Numbered from the stretch's first letter, positions 35,562 through 44,663 are shown. The stretch: DNA of 64,000 nucleotides from Dethiobacter alkaliphilus AHT 1 (GCF_000174415.1 NZ_ACJM01000013.1:1-64000), one strand, 5' to 3'. The notes: generated by a model not told the origin, from the sequence alone. Numbers and translations are program-made.

Positions 35562-36750
35562 GGTCTGATACCTCCTTTCCTGCAATGCCGGAAAGCAAAG
35601 CTCCACGAACAATAATACCTTTTAATTGCTCTTTTTCATTTACCACACTGATGGGATAGCTGGCAGTAGCAGAAATCGGGACAATATCAGACAACGGTGT
35701 TTCTAGATTTACCACAGGCAGTTCCGTTATTAAAATAGATTCCAGGTTCTGTTGATTTTCTTTGATGGCGGTTGCGGCGGCATCGGCGGTAATCAGGCCT
35801 TTAAGGGTTTTGTCCTTACTCAAAACAAAAATAGTGGAGATGCCGTAGTCGCGCATTTTCTTCAAGGCAGTATTGGGTCCGTCTTTTGGGGTAACAAAGA
35901 CATCCACCTTTTTCATTACCCCTTCAGCAGTGAGGACCTTGGTACGATCCACACCCTGGACAAACTCCTGCACGTAATCATCGGCAGGTGATTCCAGAAT
36001 TTCCTCCGGCGTTCCTACTTGTACAATGTAGCCGTCTTTCATTACAGCAATTCTGTCTCCCAGTTTGAGAGCTTCATCTAAATCATGGGTGATAAATAAT
36101 ATGGTTTTTTGCATTTGTTCCTGCAGTTCCAGCAATTCGTCCTGCATCTCCCGTTTAATCAGGGGGTCCAGGGCACTAAAAGCTTCATCCATCAAAAGGA
36201 TTTCCGGATCAAGGGCCAGAGCCCGTGCCAGGCCGACGCGCTGCTGCATGCCGCCGCTGAGATGATTGGGGTATTTTTCTTCCCAACCTTTCAGGCCAAC
36301 CGTTTCCAGTGTTTCTAAGGCAATACGGTGGCGTTCTTCCTTTGCCATGTCCTGAATTTCCAATCCGAACTCAACATTTTCAGCAATTGTTTTATGGGGA
36401 AAAAGGGCAAAACGCTGAAAAACCATGCCGAATTTTTTTCTGCGGAATTCACGAAGTTCCGCATCACTTAATTTGGTTAAATCCGTACCGTCAATGAGGA
36501 CTTCGCCGGCAGAAGGGGCTATCAGGCGATTAATACAACGAATAAGAGTTGATTTTCCGCTTCCTGAGAGGCCCACAATAACAAAACACTCACCCTGTTT
36601 GATTTCCAGGTTAATGTTGTTTAAGCCGATGGCCATGCCGGTTTTTCTCATAATTTCATCTTTTGACATTCCTGATTTGGAAAGTTCTATAGCCTTTTTG
36701 GTATTTCGGCCAAAGACTTTATATAAATCCTTGATAACAATTTGGCTCAA
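35551..36750 (-). CDS. opuAA: Glycine betaine/proline ABC transporter ATP-binding protein with tandem CBS domains
   Basis: A 399-residue ATPase of the OpuAA/ProV class. Residues about 1-275 hold the ABC domain with the family-specific YKVFGRN start, Walker [11 protein letters not shown]-loop [11 protein letters not shown], signature [16 protein letters not shown] and Walker [14 protein letters not shown]. The C-terminal 120 residues are two CBS domains ([18 protein letters not shown] and the part from [18 protein letters not shown]), which in relatives sense ionic strength or c-di-AMP. TTG 36750 is behind AAAGGA and gives the usual [14 protein letters not shown] start. The longer frame to 36804 enters the leader terminator. 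Confidence 0.92.
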   Translation of the reverse strand: MSQIVIKDLYKVFGRNTKKAIELSKSGMSKDEIMRKTGMAIGLNNINLEIKQGECFVIVGLSGSGKSTLIRCINRLIAPSAGEVLIDGTDLTKLSDAELREFRRKKFGMVFQRFALFPHKTIAENVEFGLEIQDMAKEERHRIALETLETVGLKGWEEKYPNHLSGGMQQRVGLARALALDPEILLMDEAFSALDPLIKREMQDELLELQEQMQKTILFITHDLDEALKLGDRIAVMKDGYIVQVGTPEEILESPADDYVQEFVQGVDRTKVLTAEGVMKKVDVFVTPKDGPNTALKKMRDYGISTIFVLSKDKTLKGLITADAAATAIKENQQNLESILITELPVVNLETPLSDIVPISATASYPISVVNEKEQLKGIIVRGALLSGIAGKEVSDHVS

Positions 36751-36783
36751 AAGTATCAATCCTTTCCAGTGGATTTCGGAAAT

Positions 36784-36824
36784 AAAAAAAGCCCGGTACT
36801 CCACTCTCTAAAGAGAGTTAGAGT
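36784..36824 (-). terminator. Terminator-like hairpin at the end of the opu leader
   Basis: On the minus strand ACTCT (with a bulged A) ACTCTC - TTTA - GAGAGT GGAGT makes an 11-bp stem. The T7 run comes 7 nt after the stem instead of directly. It may end the structured RNA or act as an attenuator 34 bp before the opuAA start. Confidence 0.5.
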
Positions 36825-37071
36825 GCCTAGACTTCGCCATTGCTGACTCGCCTTATGCCACATCACTGACATAGCATATCCAAGCCCGTGATTCACGAAC
36901 TTTGGCAGACCCCAGTTCTCATGTCGTTTTTCCCGTTTAGGTTTTGGCCCGTAATCTTTGCTTACCTGCAACTGCTTTGTCTGCCTGAGTCATGAAAGCA
37001 TTTGCCGGCTCGCAAAGCGCCTACTGCCTAAAGGTACTTCACCACAAGCTAAAACTATTTAGTATTTCCAA
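36784..37071 (-). ncRNA. Structured leader or noncoding RNA upstream of the opu operon (class not identified)
   Basis: Between the promoter at 37078-37106 and opuAA lies a leader of about 320 nt without a convincing gene. On the minus strand, TGACTC (36992-36987) pairs with GAGTCA (36849-36844), and just inside it GGCAGAC (36985-36979) pairs with GTCTGCC (36910-36904). The stems are nested and nearly stacked. The 3' branch holds two hairpins: CGTG-AAT-CACG (36897-36887) and TATGTC...GGCATA (36873-36854). A further hairpin TTTGC-GAGCCG-GCAAA lies near 37003-37017. No match to the c-di-AMP, T-box or FMN consensus that I remember. A large Clostridial RNA class such as raiA is possible but not verified. 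Confidence 0.6.
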
Positions 37072-37077
37072 TAATAA

Positions 37078-37106
37078 ATTTTATCAAACATCAAACTTTT
37101 TGTCAA
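37078..37106 (-). promoter_or_regulatory. Sigma-A promoter of the structured leader / opu operon
   Basis: On the minus strand a perfect TTGACA (37106-37101) and TAAAAT (37083-37078) are separated by 17 bp. Transcription would start near 37071. This is one of the best sigma-A promoters in the window. Confidence 0.8.
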
Positions 37107-37213
37107 AGAGTGACGTAAGCATGGCTCTCAAAAGAGAATGGAAATGATGATGCATTTATACATATATATTAACTGAGATAAAGGATAAACACCGTAAATT
37201 AGGCCTTTTTTGC

Positions 37214-37231
37214 TTGGCATGATTATTGCAA
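37214..37231 (+). promoter_or_regulatory. Sigma-54 (RpoN) promoter of acetoacetyl-CoA synthetase
   Basis: TTGGCATGATTATTGCA carries the invariant GG at 37216-37217 and GC at 37228-37229 with exactly 10 bp between, close to the consensus TGGCACN5TTGCW. It lies 55 bp before the start codon. A weak inverted repeat TCTC-AAAA-GAGA at 37126-37137, about 90 bp upstream, could be part of an activator site. Confidence 0.8.
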
Positions 37232-37285
37232 AATTACTGTAGGAGAGGCCCGTCCGGGTTAATAAAGAGAAGGAGGAGGATACTT

Positions 37286-39238
37286 ATGAAACAACCGCTA
37301 TGGAAACCCAGTCCTGAGCGCAAAGAACAAACCAACATGACGGACTTTATGAGGTTGGTTAATGACCGGTTTGGCAAAAATTTCAGCGAATATGATGAGC
37401 TGTATGCCTGGTCTGTTGAAAATATTGAAGACTTCTGGGCATTGATGTGGGAGTACGGAGGGATTGTGGCTTCCAAACCGTATGACCGTGTGGTTGATAA
37501 TTTGGATGATATGTTTAACAGTGAATGGTTCCCCGGAGCCCGGTTGAATTTTGCCGAGAACCTGCTGCGTTTTCGAGATGACCGTACTGCCATGGTTTTT
37601 AAAGGGGAAGCTGATGAACAGCGGCGTATATCGTACCGTGAACTTTATGACATGGTTGCGCGGCTTGCCAAATCGCTACGGGAGCATGGGGTAGGCATTG
37701 GAGACCGGGTGGCCGGTTTTATGCCCAATATGATAGAAACTGTGGCGGCAATGCTGGCTGCCAGCAGTATCGGGGCTATCTGGTCATCCTGTTCACCGGA
37801 TTTTGGCTTCCAGGGCGTAATGGACCGCTTCGGGCAAATTCAACCCAAGGTGCTGTTTGCCGCCAACGGTTATTCGTACAACGGCAAAAAATTTGACTCC
37901 CTGGAAAAGGTGAGCGAAATAACCAAGTCCATTCCGGAAGTGGAAAAAGTGGTGATTGTCCCTTATACCGAATCTAATCCGGATTTAGGCGGAATTCGGG
38001 GAGCGGTGATGCTGGATGATTTTCTTGCCAAAGAGCAGGGGCTGGAAATAGAATTTACCCAGCTGCCCTTTGAGCATCCCCTCTATATCATGTATTCATC
38101 GGGGACCACCGGAGTTCCCAAGTGTATTGTGCACGGTGCCGGCGGCACGCTGATTCAGCATTTAAAAGAGCTGATTCTCCATACCGATCTGTCCCGTGAA
38201 GACACCATCTTTTATTTCACCACCTGCGGTTGGATGATGTGGAACTGGTTGGTCTCTTCGCTGGCGGTGGGGGCTACGGTGGTGCTCTTTGACGGCTCGC
38301 CGTTCTATCCCGAGCCTGGCGCCCTGTTTAAGCTGGCCATGGATGAGGAGATTACCGTTTTTGGCACCAGTGCCAAGTACATCTCCGCAGCGGAGCAATT
38401 TGGCGTAAAGCCCAGGGAAAACTATGACCTGGAGCCGTTAAAAGCCATTTTGTCCACCGGCTCACCTCTGTCAGTGGACAGTTTCCATTATGTTTACCGC
38501 GATATTAAGGAAGATCTGTGCCTCTCGTCCATCTCCGGCGGAACAGACATCATTTCCTGCTTTGCCCTGGGTAACCCCAATGGCCCGGTTTACTCCGGTG
38601 AACTGCAGTGCAGGGGTTTGGGTATGAAGGTGGAAGCCTATGATCTGGAAGGAAAGCCGGTGGTGGGGGAAAAGGGTGAGTTGGTTTGCACCGCAGCTTT
38701 TCCCTCCATGCCCATCTATTTCTGGAATGATGAAGACGATAAAAAATACCTGGGCGCCTACTTTGAAACGTATCCCGGCATCTGGCATCACGGCGATTAC
38801 GTGGAAGTAACGGAAAACGGCGGCATGATTTTCTACGGCCGCTCAGATGCCACTTTAAATCCCGGCGGTGTAAGGATTGGTACTGCGGAGATTTACCGTC
38901 AGGTGGAGGCCATGCCCCAGGTGGCCGACAGTCTGGTTGTGGGCCAGGAATGGGATAATGACGTTCGTGTTGTTTTGTTTGTAAAACTGGAGGATGGCAC
39001 CGAACTTAGCGAGGATTTGATTAAAGAAATCAAGACCAATATCCGCAAAAACGCCACCCCGCGCCATGTGCCGGAGCGCATAATCCAGATTACCGATATC
39101 CCCTACACCATTAACGGTAAGAAAGTGGAGATTGCCGTAAAGCGGGTTATCCATGGAGAAGATGTCCCCAACAAGGATGCCCTGGCCAATCCGGAGGCGT
39201 TGGATCTTTATAAAGACATCCCCGAGCTATCGGCTTAA
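37286..39238 (+). CDS. Acetoacetate-CoA ligase (acetoacetyl-CoA synthetase)
   Basis: An ATP-dependent activator of acetoacetate, 650 residues, of the acyl-adenylate (ANL) superfamily. Family-typical features: WFPGARLNFAENLL near residue 76, the AMP-binding P-loop YSSGTTGVPKCIVHG, TTCGWMMWNWLVSSLAVGA, SISGGTDI, and the C-terminal GRSDATLNPGGVRIGTAEIYR hinge and NGKKVEIAVKR with the catalytic Lys. Length and motifs separate it from acetyl-CoA synthetase. ATG 37286 follows AAGGAGGAGG. A sigma-54 promoter precedes it and a terminator follows, so it is monocistronic. A role in using acetoacetate or ketone bodies is inferred. Confidence 0.92.
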   Translation: MKQPLWKPSPERKEQTNMTDFMRLVNDRFGKNFSEYDELYAWSVENIEDFWALMWEYGGIVASKPYDRVVDNLDDMFNSEWFPGARLNFAENLLRFRDDRTAMVFKGEADEQRRISYRELYDMVARLAKSLREHGVGIGDRVAGFMPNMIETVAAMLAASSIGAIWSSCSPDFGFQGVMDRFGQIQPKVLFAANGYSYNGKKFDSLEKVSEITKSIPEVEKVVIVPYTESNPDLGGIRGAVMLDDFLAKEQGLEIEFTQLPFEHPLYIMYSSGTTGVPKCIVHGAGGTLIQHLKELILHTDLSREDTIFYFTTCGWMMWNWLVSSLAVGATVVLFDGSPFYPEPGALFKLAMDEEITVFGTSAKYISAAEQFGVKPRENYDLEPLKAILSTGSPLSVDSFHYVYRDIKEDLCLSSISGGTDIISCFALGNPNGPVYSGELQCRGLGMKVEAYDLEGKPVVGEKGELVCTAAFPSMPIYFWNDEDDKKYLGAYFETYPGIWHHGDYVEVTENGGMIFYGRSDATLNPGGVRIGTAEIYRQVEAMPQVADSLVVGQEWDNDVRVVLFVKLEDGTELSEDLIKEIKTNIRKNATPRHVPERIIQITDIPYTINGKKVEIAVKRVIHGEDVPNKDALANPEALDLYKDIPELSA

Positions 39239-39285
39239 TGCTGATGTAATCACACATCAACGCCAAATGCATAAATGCATCACCC

Positions 39286-39322
39286 CCAGGCAAGGGAACC
39301 GTCTCTTGTCTGGTTTTTTTTT
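39286..39322 (+). terminator. Terminator after acetoacetyl-CoA synthetase
   Basis: CCAGGCAAG and CTTGTCTGG form a 9-bp stem (one G-T pair) around a 10-nt loop, followed by nine T. Confidence 0.85.
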
Positions 39323-39372
39323 GTCATTTTTTTATAATCTGCAGCGTATGGTTTTGAAGAGGGGGTGGTCCA

Positions 39373-40977
39373 ATGCGCCGGACAATTTTATACATAACGG
39401 CGGTACTTTTTTTGTTGATAGCAGCAGGATGTGTCAATAGCACGCCGGAGGCCGAGCCCAGAGATTTACATGTGGCGGCACTGGCAAACCCAATTAACCT
39501 GAACCCTTTGTTTCTCAGAGATGCGGTATCAGCTGAGGCGGCAACGCTGTTGCACGCGCCTCTGGTGACCACAGATCCGGAAACATTGGAACCCAAACCC
39601 CGTTTGTTTGCTTCCTGGGAGAAAAAAGGGGACAACCTGGTCTATGAGTTTACTTTGCATGAAGATGTTTTCTGGTCCGACGGGACTCCTCTTACTGCAA
39701 AGGATGTGGCCTTTACCCTGCGGGCGATTTCCCATCCCGATTATACCGGTTGGATGTTTCCGCTTATGCAGTACATCGCGGGAGCAGAAGAGTATCGCCA
39801 GGAACATGAGGGAGAGTATGCCGACGGGGAAATTGAGGGCATAACCGTTGTGGATGATTTGACCCTAAAGATAGAACTGAAGCAGGCTCATGCCCCGTTT
39901 TTAACGTATCTGACCTTTGCGCCGCTGCCTTCCCATGTGTTGGCAAAGACCAGGGTAAGTGAACTGGAAGAGCATCCTTATTCGCGCACGGCGGAGCCGG
40001 GGGTGGGGCCTTATCTGCTGGAAAAGTGGCGTCAGGATGAATACCTGCATGTGCGGGCAAATCCGGATTATTTTCTGGGAGAGCCGCAAATCAAAAACAT
40101 TTATTACCGGGTGATTACCAATCCGGAGGCACAGCTCATTGAACTGCTGGCAGGAAAACTGGACATGATTCCCACCGCGGTGAAAGTGGAGGATATTCAC
40201 ACCCTGGCCACCGATCAGGAGATTCGCATTCAGCAAAATCCCCGTTTGGTCTATGATTATATCGGCATGAATATCAGTGATGAAGATTCGGTGCTCTCCG
40301 ATAAAAAAGTGCGTACTGCCCTATCTATGCTTTTGGATAAAGAGGGCCTGGTGGAAAATCTGTTGCTGGGCTACGGAGAGCCTCTGCACGGGCCATTATT
40401 GCCTTTGCATTTTGCCTATGACGAAGAGTTTACCGTCTTTGAGGAGAATCTGCCGGCAGCGCGCAATCTCCTGGTGGAGTCGGGCAACGGCTCCCTGGAT
40501 TTAACTCTGATTGTCAATGCGGGGAATGTGGTGCGGGAAAATGCCGCCCTCATATTTAAGGAACAGGCAGCAAAAATTGGCGTGGACGTTACAGTTAAGC
40601 TTTTGGAATGGGAGGCTTTTCTGGCTGCATACCGGGAAGGTGATTATGATTTAGTGGCTCTGGGCCGCGGTGCCGATGCCGATCCGGACCTTACCTTCCA
40701 CTGGCACTCCGAAAGTGCGGGAAACACTCTGGGTTATAAAAATGAAAAGGTGGATCAGCTTCTGGAGGAAGGGGCAGCCGCCGTTGACAAAGAAAGTCGC
40801 AGTGAAATTTACCGTCGTGCTCAGCAGATTATAGTGGAGGATGCACCCATCATCTGGCTGTATTCGCGACAGGCCGTTCATGCCGTCAGCAAGGATTTAA
40901 CCTCTTTTACACCGCATCCGGAAATGCTGTTTTACAATGTGCATGAGTGGCACTGGCCAATGCGGGAGGATGACTGA
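39373..40977 (+). CDS. Peptide/nickel-type ABC transporter substrate-binding lipoprotein (SBP family 5)
   Basis: A 534-residue extracellular receptor of the OppA/DppA/NikA family. The signal peptide ends in LIAAGC with lipidated Cys20. The mature protein has the family's EPKPRLFASWEKKGDNLVYEF and LHEDVFWSDGTPLTAKDVAFTL signature region, then GVGPYLLEKWRQDEYLHVRANPDY-type strands. It starts at ATG 39373 behind GAAGAGGGGG. It is the first of five genes that together make a complete importer. The ligand (peptide, nickel or other) cannot be read from sequence. Confidence 0.93.
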   Translation: MRRTILYITAVLFLLIAAGCVNSTPEAEPRDLHVAALANPINLNPLFLRDAVSAEAATLLHAPLVTTDPETLEPKPRLFASWEKKGDNLVYEFTLHEDVFWSDGTPLTAKDVAFTLRAISHPDYTGWMFPLMQYIAGAEEYRQEHEGEYADGEIEGITVVDDLTLKIELKQAHAPFLTYLTFAPLPSHVLAKTRVSELEEHPYSRTAEPGVGPYLLEKWRQDEYLHVRANPDYFLGEPQIKNIYYRVITNPEAQLIELLAGKLDMIPTAVKVEDIHTLATDQEIRIQQNPRLVYDYIGMNISDEDSVLSDKKVRTALSMLLDKEGLVENLLLGYGEPLHGPLLPLHFAYDEEFTVFEENLPAARNLLVESGNGSLDLTLIVNAGNVVRENAALIFKEQAAKIGVDVTVKLLEWEAFLAAYREGDYDLVALGRGADADPDLTFHWHSESAGNTLGYKNEKVDQLLEEGAAAVDKESRSEIYRRAQQIIVEDAPIIWLYSRQAVHAVSKDLTSFTPHPEMLFYNVHEWHWPMREDD

Positions 40978-41927
40978 TGACCCTTTTGGTGTTACGCAGA
41001 CTGGCCCAGACCGTTATTGTGCTTTTGGGGGTGACGGTGGCAACATTTTTTATTATGCATAGCGCTCCCGGCCATCCCCTACAGGCCAATCCTGAGCTTC
41101 GCCTGGATCCCACGGCGGTGGAACGCTGGTTGGAATTACGGGATTTGGATCAGCCTCTGCCGGCACAATATGTCTCCTGGGTCAGCCGCATGCTGCGGGG
41201 CGATTTTGGCAACTCGCTGATCTATAACAGACCGGTGGTGGAGTTGATAGCAGAAAGACTGCCTGCCACTTTGCTCCTGACGGTAAGTTCGTTCCTTTTG
41301 GCATTGGCGACCGCTGTGGTGTGCGGCATTTATGCCGCCATCCGCCAGGGGTCGCTCTTGGACCGGCTGGTGGGGGCAGTCTCACTTTTGGGAATCTCCA
41401 TGCCGGGTTTTTGGCTGGGGATGCTTTTTATCATGGTGTTTTCTTATCGCCTGGCCTGGCTGCCGGGGGTGGGAATGCGCACTCCCGGAGGTGAAGGGTT
41501 TTTGGATTTGGTTGCTCATATGATTATGCCGGTGACAGTATTGGCTGTGGCCGGCTTTGCGCATTATGTCCGCTATGTACGGGGAGCTGTGCTGGAAATT
41601 TTAGAGCAGGATTTTGTCCGAGCCGCCCGGGCCAGAGGATTAACGCAAAAACAGATTCTTTTCCGTCATATCCTGCCCAACGCCGCTGTGCCCATTGTTA
41701 CCGTGGCCGCCTTATCAATCCCCATGTTGTTTACCGGTGCTTTGGTGGCGGAAAATGTATTCTCCTGGCCCGGTCTGGGCCGCTGGATCATTACATCTAC
41801 CCTGGCCCGCGATTACCCCGTTATTATGACGGTGAACATGTATACCGCCATGCTGGTGGCCTTGGCCAATTTTCTGGCCGATGTGCTGTACATGGTAATT
41901 GATCCCCGGCTAAGACTTAATCATTGA
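40977..41927 (+). CDS. ABC transporter permease (DppB/OppB type)
   Basis: A 316-residue membrane protein with about six helices. The first helix (LAQTVIVLLGVTVATFFIMHS) is followed by an external domain with LRLDPTAVERWLELRDLDQPLPAQYVSW and RGDFGNSL, both typical of DppB/OppB. The coupling loop is FVRAARARGLTQKQILFRHILPNA. The start ATG overlaps the receptor's stop by one base (TGATG). It pairs with the next permease to form the channel. Confidence 0.93.
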   Translation: MTLLVLRRLAQTVIVLLGVTVATFFIMHSAPGHPLQANPELRLDPTAVERWLELRDLDQPLPAQYVSWVSRMLRGDFGNSLIYNRPVVELIAERLPATLLLTVSSFLLALATAVVCGIYAAIRQGSLLDRLVGAVSLLGISMPGFWLGMLFIMVFSYRLAWLPGVGMRTPGGEGFLDLVAHMIMPVTVLAVAGFAHYVRYVRGAVLEILEQDFVRAARARGLTQKQILFRHILPNAAVPIVTVAALSIPMLFTGALVAENVFSWPGLGRWIITSTLARDYPVIMTVNMYTAMLVALANFLADVLYMVIDPRLRLNH

Positions 41928-41944
41928 GGCAGGAGGGTTCTTTT

Positions 41945-42787
41945 ATGCGCCCACACAAAAAAAGTGGAATAGTGGAGTTGGTTATGGGACTGACCATTGT
42001 GGCCCTTCTTTGCCTGTTGGCTGTCTTTGCTCCGGTAATTACCGCCCATGACCCGTATGTTACCGATGCGGACAACTGGCTGCGCTCTCCCGATGAGGTG
42101 CACATTTTTGGTACCGACCGGCTGGGCAGGGATGTATTCAGCCGTGTGCTATATGGGGCCCGCGTTTCTTTGGCGGTGGGGATTTTGGCAACCTTTTTGT
42201 CTGTTACTGTGGGTACCATTCTGGGAGGAGCAGCCGGTTACCTGGGGGGGATTGTGGATCGGTTGATAATGCGTTTTACCGATATCGTGCTGGTTTTTCC
42301 CACACTGCTTCTGATTCTTACCCTGGTAGCCATCTTTGAACCGGCGCTGTGGCTGGTGATTCTGGTAATCGGCGGCACCGGGTGGCCCGGTGTGGCCCGC
42401 CTGGTCAGGGGTGAAATAATGCGACTGCTGGAAGCAGATTTTACCGCTTCAGCCAGGCTTCTGGGAGCAACGCATCTGCGTATTTTATTTGTCCATCTGC
42501 TACCCAATGCCTTTGGCCCCATACTGGTGGCTGCCACTTTGTGTGTGCCGGCCGCCATCATGACCGAGGCCGGACTGGGTTATTTCGGGTTGGGCATCCA
42601 ACCACCTGTTCCCACCTGGGGAAACATGATGCGGGATGCCCAGCTTTATCTGCGCCATGCCTGGTGGTATGCCACTTTTCCAGGATTGTTTATCTTTATC
42701 ACAGTCTTTGCCTTTCAGTTGACGGGGGAAGGGTTGCGTAAACGATATAATCCCCGTGCCGCTAAACGGAGGGATGCCCGTGCTTAA
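41945..42787 (+). CDS. ABC transporter permease (DppC/OppC type)
   Basis: A 280-residue second permease. The N-terminal helix is followed by the family's HIFGTDRLGRDVFSRVLYGARVSL motif, and the coupling loop is FTASARLLGATHLRILFVHLLPN. The C-terminal part contains MTEAGLGYFGLGIQPPVPTWG, also typical of the DppC group. ATG 41945 follows GGCAGGAGGG. It overlaps the downstream ATPase start by eight bases. Confidence 0.93.
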   Translation: MRPHKKSGIVELVMGLTIVALLCLLAVFAPVITAHDPYVTDADNWLRSPDEVHIFGTDRLGRDVFSRVLYGARVSLAVGILATFLSVTVGTILGGAAGYLGGIVDRLIMRFTDIVLVFPTLLLILTLVAIFEPALWLVILVIGGTGWPGVARLVRGEIMRLLEADFTASARLLGATHLRILFVHLLPNAFGPILVAATLCVPAAIMTEAGLGYFGLGIQPPVPTWGNMMRDAQLYLRHAWWYATFPGLFIFITVFAFQLTGEGLRKRYNPRAAKRRDARA

Positions 42788-43736
42788 GGTAGAAGGCCTG
42801 AATATCGGTTTTTCCTCGGGCAATGAAGATGGCCGGGTTGTAAAAAACGTAACTTTTTCCCTGCAGAAGCAGGAAGTGGTGGGCATTGTGGGAGAAAGCG
42901 GCAGTGGAAAAAGCCTGACGGCCATGGCCATAGCAGGCCTGCTGCCCCCGGATGTTCTGGCGGGCGGTGAGATTTTCTTTGGCCGGCGGAGACTTCGGCC
43001 TGGCCGGGAAGAAGACTGGCAGAACGTGCGCGGCAGGGAAATGGGCATTGTTTTTCAGGACCCGGCCTCAAGCCTTAATCCCTTGCTGCCGGTTGGTTCT
43101 CAGGTGGGAGAAGTTCTCCGGATCCACATAGGGCTGACCGAGAGGGAAGCGGAAGCTGAGGTGATTGAGGTTTTCAAGTCTTTGGGGATTGGCCCGGCAA
43201 AGCTGCGGGTGCGGCAATACCCGCACCAGTTAAGCGGCGGGATGAAACAGCGGGTAATGTTAGCTGCCGCAATCTGTTGTAATCCCTCTCTCTTAATTGC
43301 CGATGAACCCACCACCGCTTTGGATGTTACGGTACAGGCCCAGATACTGGGCCTTTTGCGCCGTATAGTCAATCAACAGCAGGCTTCACTGCTGATTATT
43401 TCCCATGATTTGGGCGTTATAGCCCAACTGGCAGACCGGGTATTGGTGATGTGCGCCGGTGAAATTGTGGAGGAAGCTGCAGTGGGGGAGTTGTTCGACC
43501 ATCCCCTTCATCCCTACACACAGACACTGTTGGCCTCGGTTCCCAGGCTGGATAGACCCCTTTATACTCAACGGAAGCCTGTGATGGAGGGGTTGTGGGG
43601 CCAGGGATGTTCTTATGCCTCCCGGTGTGGGAGGCGGCAGCACAAGTGCCTGCAGGAATGGCCGGGACGAAAAAAAATATCTCCTACCCGGGCGGTTTGC
43701 TGTCATTTTGCAGCAGAAGGAGACGCTAATGAGTGA
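42780..43736 (+). CDS. Peptide/nickel ABC transporter ATP-binding protein (DppD/OppD type)
   Basis: A 318-residue ATPase: Walker A GESGSGKSL, Q-loop VFQDPASSLNPLL, signature LSGGMKQRVMLAAA, Walker B LLIADEPTTALD. The C-terminal OppD-type tail has Cys residues (YASRCGRRQHKC and AVCCHFA) typical of the domain added in dipeptide/oligopeptide ATPases. GTG 42780 follows CGGAGGG with 6-bp spacing and gives MLKVEGLNIGF. ATG 42774 abuts the ribosome binding site. It overlaps its neighbours on both sides. Confidence 0.93.
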   Translation: MLKVEGLNIGFSSGNEDGRVVKNVTFSLQKQEVVGIVGESGSGKSLTAMAIAGLLPPDVLAGGEIFFGRRRLRPGREEDWQNVRGREMGIVFQDPASSLNPLLPVGSQVGEVLRIHIGLTEREAEAEVIEVFKSLGIGPAKLRVRQYPHQLSGGMKQRVMLAAAICCNPSLLIADEPTTALDVTVQAQILGLLRRIVNQQQASLLIISHDLGVIAQLADRVLVMCAGEIVEEAAVGELFDHPLHPYTQTLLASVPRLDRPLYTQRKPVMEGLWGQGCSYASRCGRRQHKCLQEWPGRKKISPTRAVCCHFAAEGDANE

Positions 43737-44652
43737 ATATATAATTGAAGGAAAGAACCTGTTTGCCGGTTACCCTGCAGGCCATAAGTGGGTCAAGGCG
43801 GTGGAAGGGGTCTCCCTGAATGTGCAAAGCGGTGAGGCGGTGGCCCTGGTGGGTGAATCCGGGTCAGGCAAGACCACTCTAGGTAAAGTCCTGGCCGGGC
43901 TTCTCCCGCACCGGCAGGGCCGGTTATATATTGGCCAAAAACCGGCCACCGGGCGTCCTGTGGGTGAAATACAAATGGTTTTCCAGGACAGTTCAGCGGC
44001 GCTAAACCCCCGTCTGACGGTGGGGAAGCTGGTGGAGGAAGGCCTGGTTATACACGGAGAGAGAAACAAAAAAGAAAGACTGCAAGCCGTCATGGATGCG
44101 TTAACTGCGGTTGGTTTGACTGCCGAATATGTTAACAGGTTTCCCCATCAGATGAGCGGCGGAGAGCGACAGCGGGTTGCTTTGGCACGGGCGTTGATTA
44201 TGCAACCTAAAATGGTGGTGCTGGATGAGCCGGTGTCGGCTTTGGATGTGACCACGGGAGCGCAATTATTGCAGATGATTGGTGACCTGCAGAAAAAATA
44301 CGGCCTGGCTTATGTGATGATTTCCCATAATCTGGCGGTTGTTCGTCATGTCTGCTCGCGGGTAATGGTAATGTATATGGGAAAAATTGTGGAGAAGGGG
44401 CCGGTAGCTGATGTTTTTGCCAAACCCGGGCACTACTATACGGAAATGCTTTTAGAGGCACATCCACTGCCCGATCCCCGGCTGCGCAAAGATTTTACCG
44501 GCTACGGTGACCCGCCTGATTCTGTTAAACCTCCTTCGGGATGCCGCTTTCATCCGCGCTGCAGGGCTGCGGTGGCAAAGTGCAAACGTATTCCGCCGGG
44601 GTTTGCGGAGATCTCTCCCGGACATCTGGCAGCCTGTCATCTGGCCGGATAA
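43729..44652 (+). CDS. Peptide/nickel ABC transporter ATP-binding protein (DppF/OppF type)
   Basis: A 307-residue partner ATPase. Walker A GESGSGKTTLGK, Q-loop MVFQDSSAALNPRLTV, signature MSGGERQRVALARALI, Walker B MVVLDEPVSALDV, and a C-terminal tail with SGCRFHPRCRAAVAKC. ATG 43729 overlaps the previous stop by eight bases and has AGAAGGAG upstream. Last gene of the importer operon. Confidence 0.93.
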   Translation: MSEYIIEGKNLFAGYPAGHKWVKAVEGVSLNVQSGEAVALVGESGSGKTTLGKVLAGLLPHRQGRLYIGQKPATGRPVGEIQMVFQDSSAALNPRLTVGKLVEEGLVIHGERNKKERLQAVMDALTAVGLTAEYVNRFPHQMSGGERQRVALARALIMQPKMVVLDEPVSALDVTTGAQLLQMIGDLQKKYGLAYVMISHNLAVVRHVCSRVMVMYMGKIVEKGPVADVFAKPGHYYTEMLLEAHPLPDPRLRKDFTGYGDPPDSVKPPSGCRFHPRCRAAVAKCKRIPPGFAEISPGHLAACHLAG

Positions 44653-44663
44653 AAAAACTAGCA

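Noticed and set aside
36784-36830. T-box-like element (GTGGAGTACCGGG before a T run)
   Set aside because: It resembles the T-box TGGTACCGCG only with an insertion. No specifier loop or stem I motifs were found upstream, and the operon is not amino-acid or tRNA related.
36756-36971. Minus-strand reading frame of 71 codons inside the opu leader, rich in Lys, Arg and Trp
   Set aside because: It starts at TTG without a ribosome binding site and overlaps the long-range paired segments of the structured RNA. The RNA explanation accounts better for the sequence.
36844-37010. c-di-AMP (ydaO) riboswitch, common before opu genes
   Set aside because: The consensus blocks I remember for that riboswitch are not found in the leader. 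Left open as an unclassified RNA.
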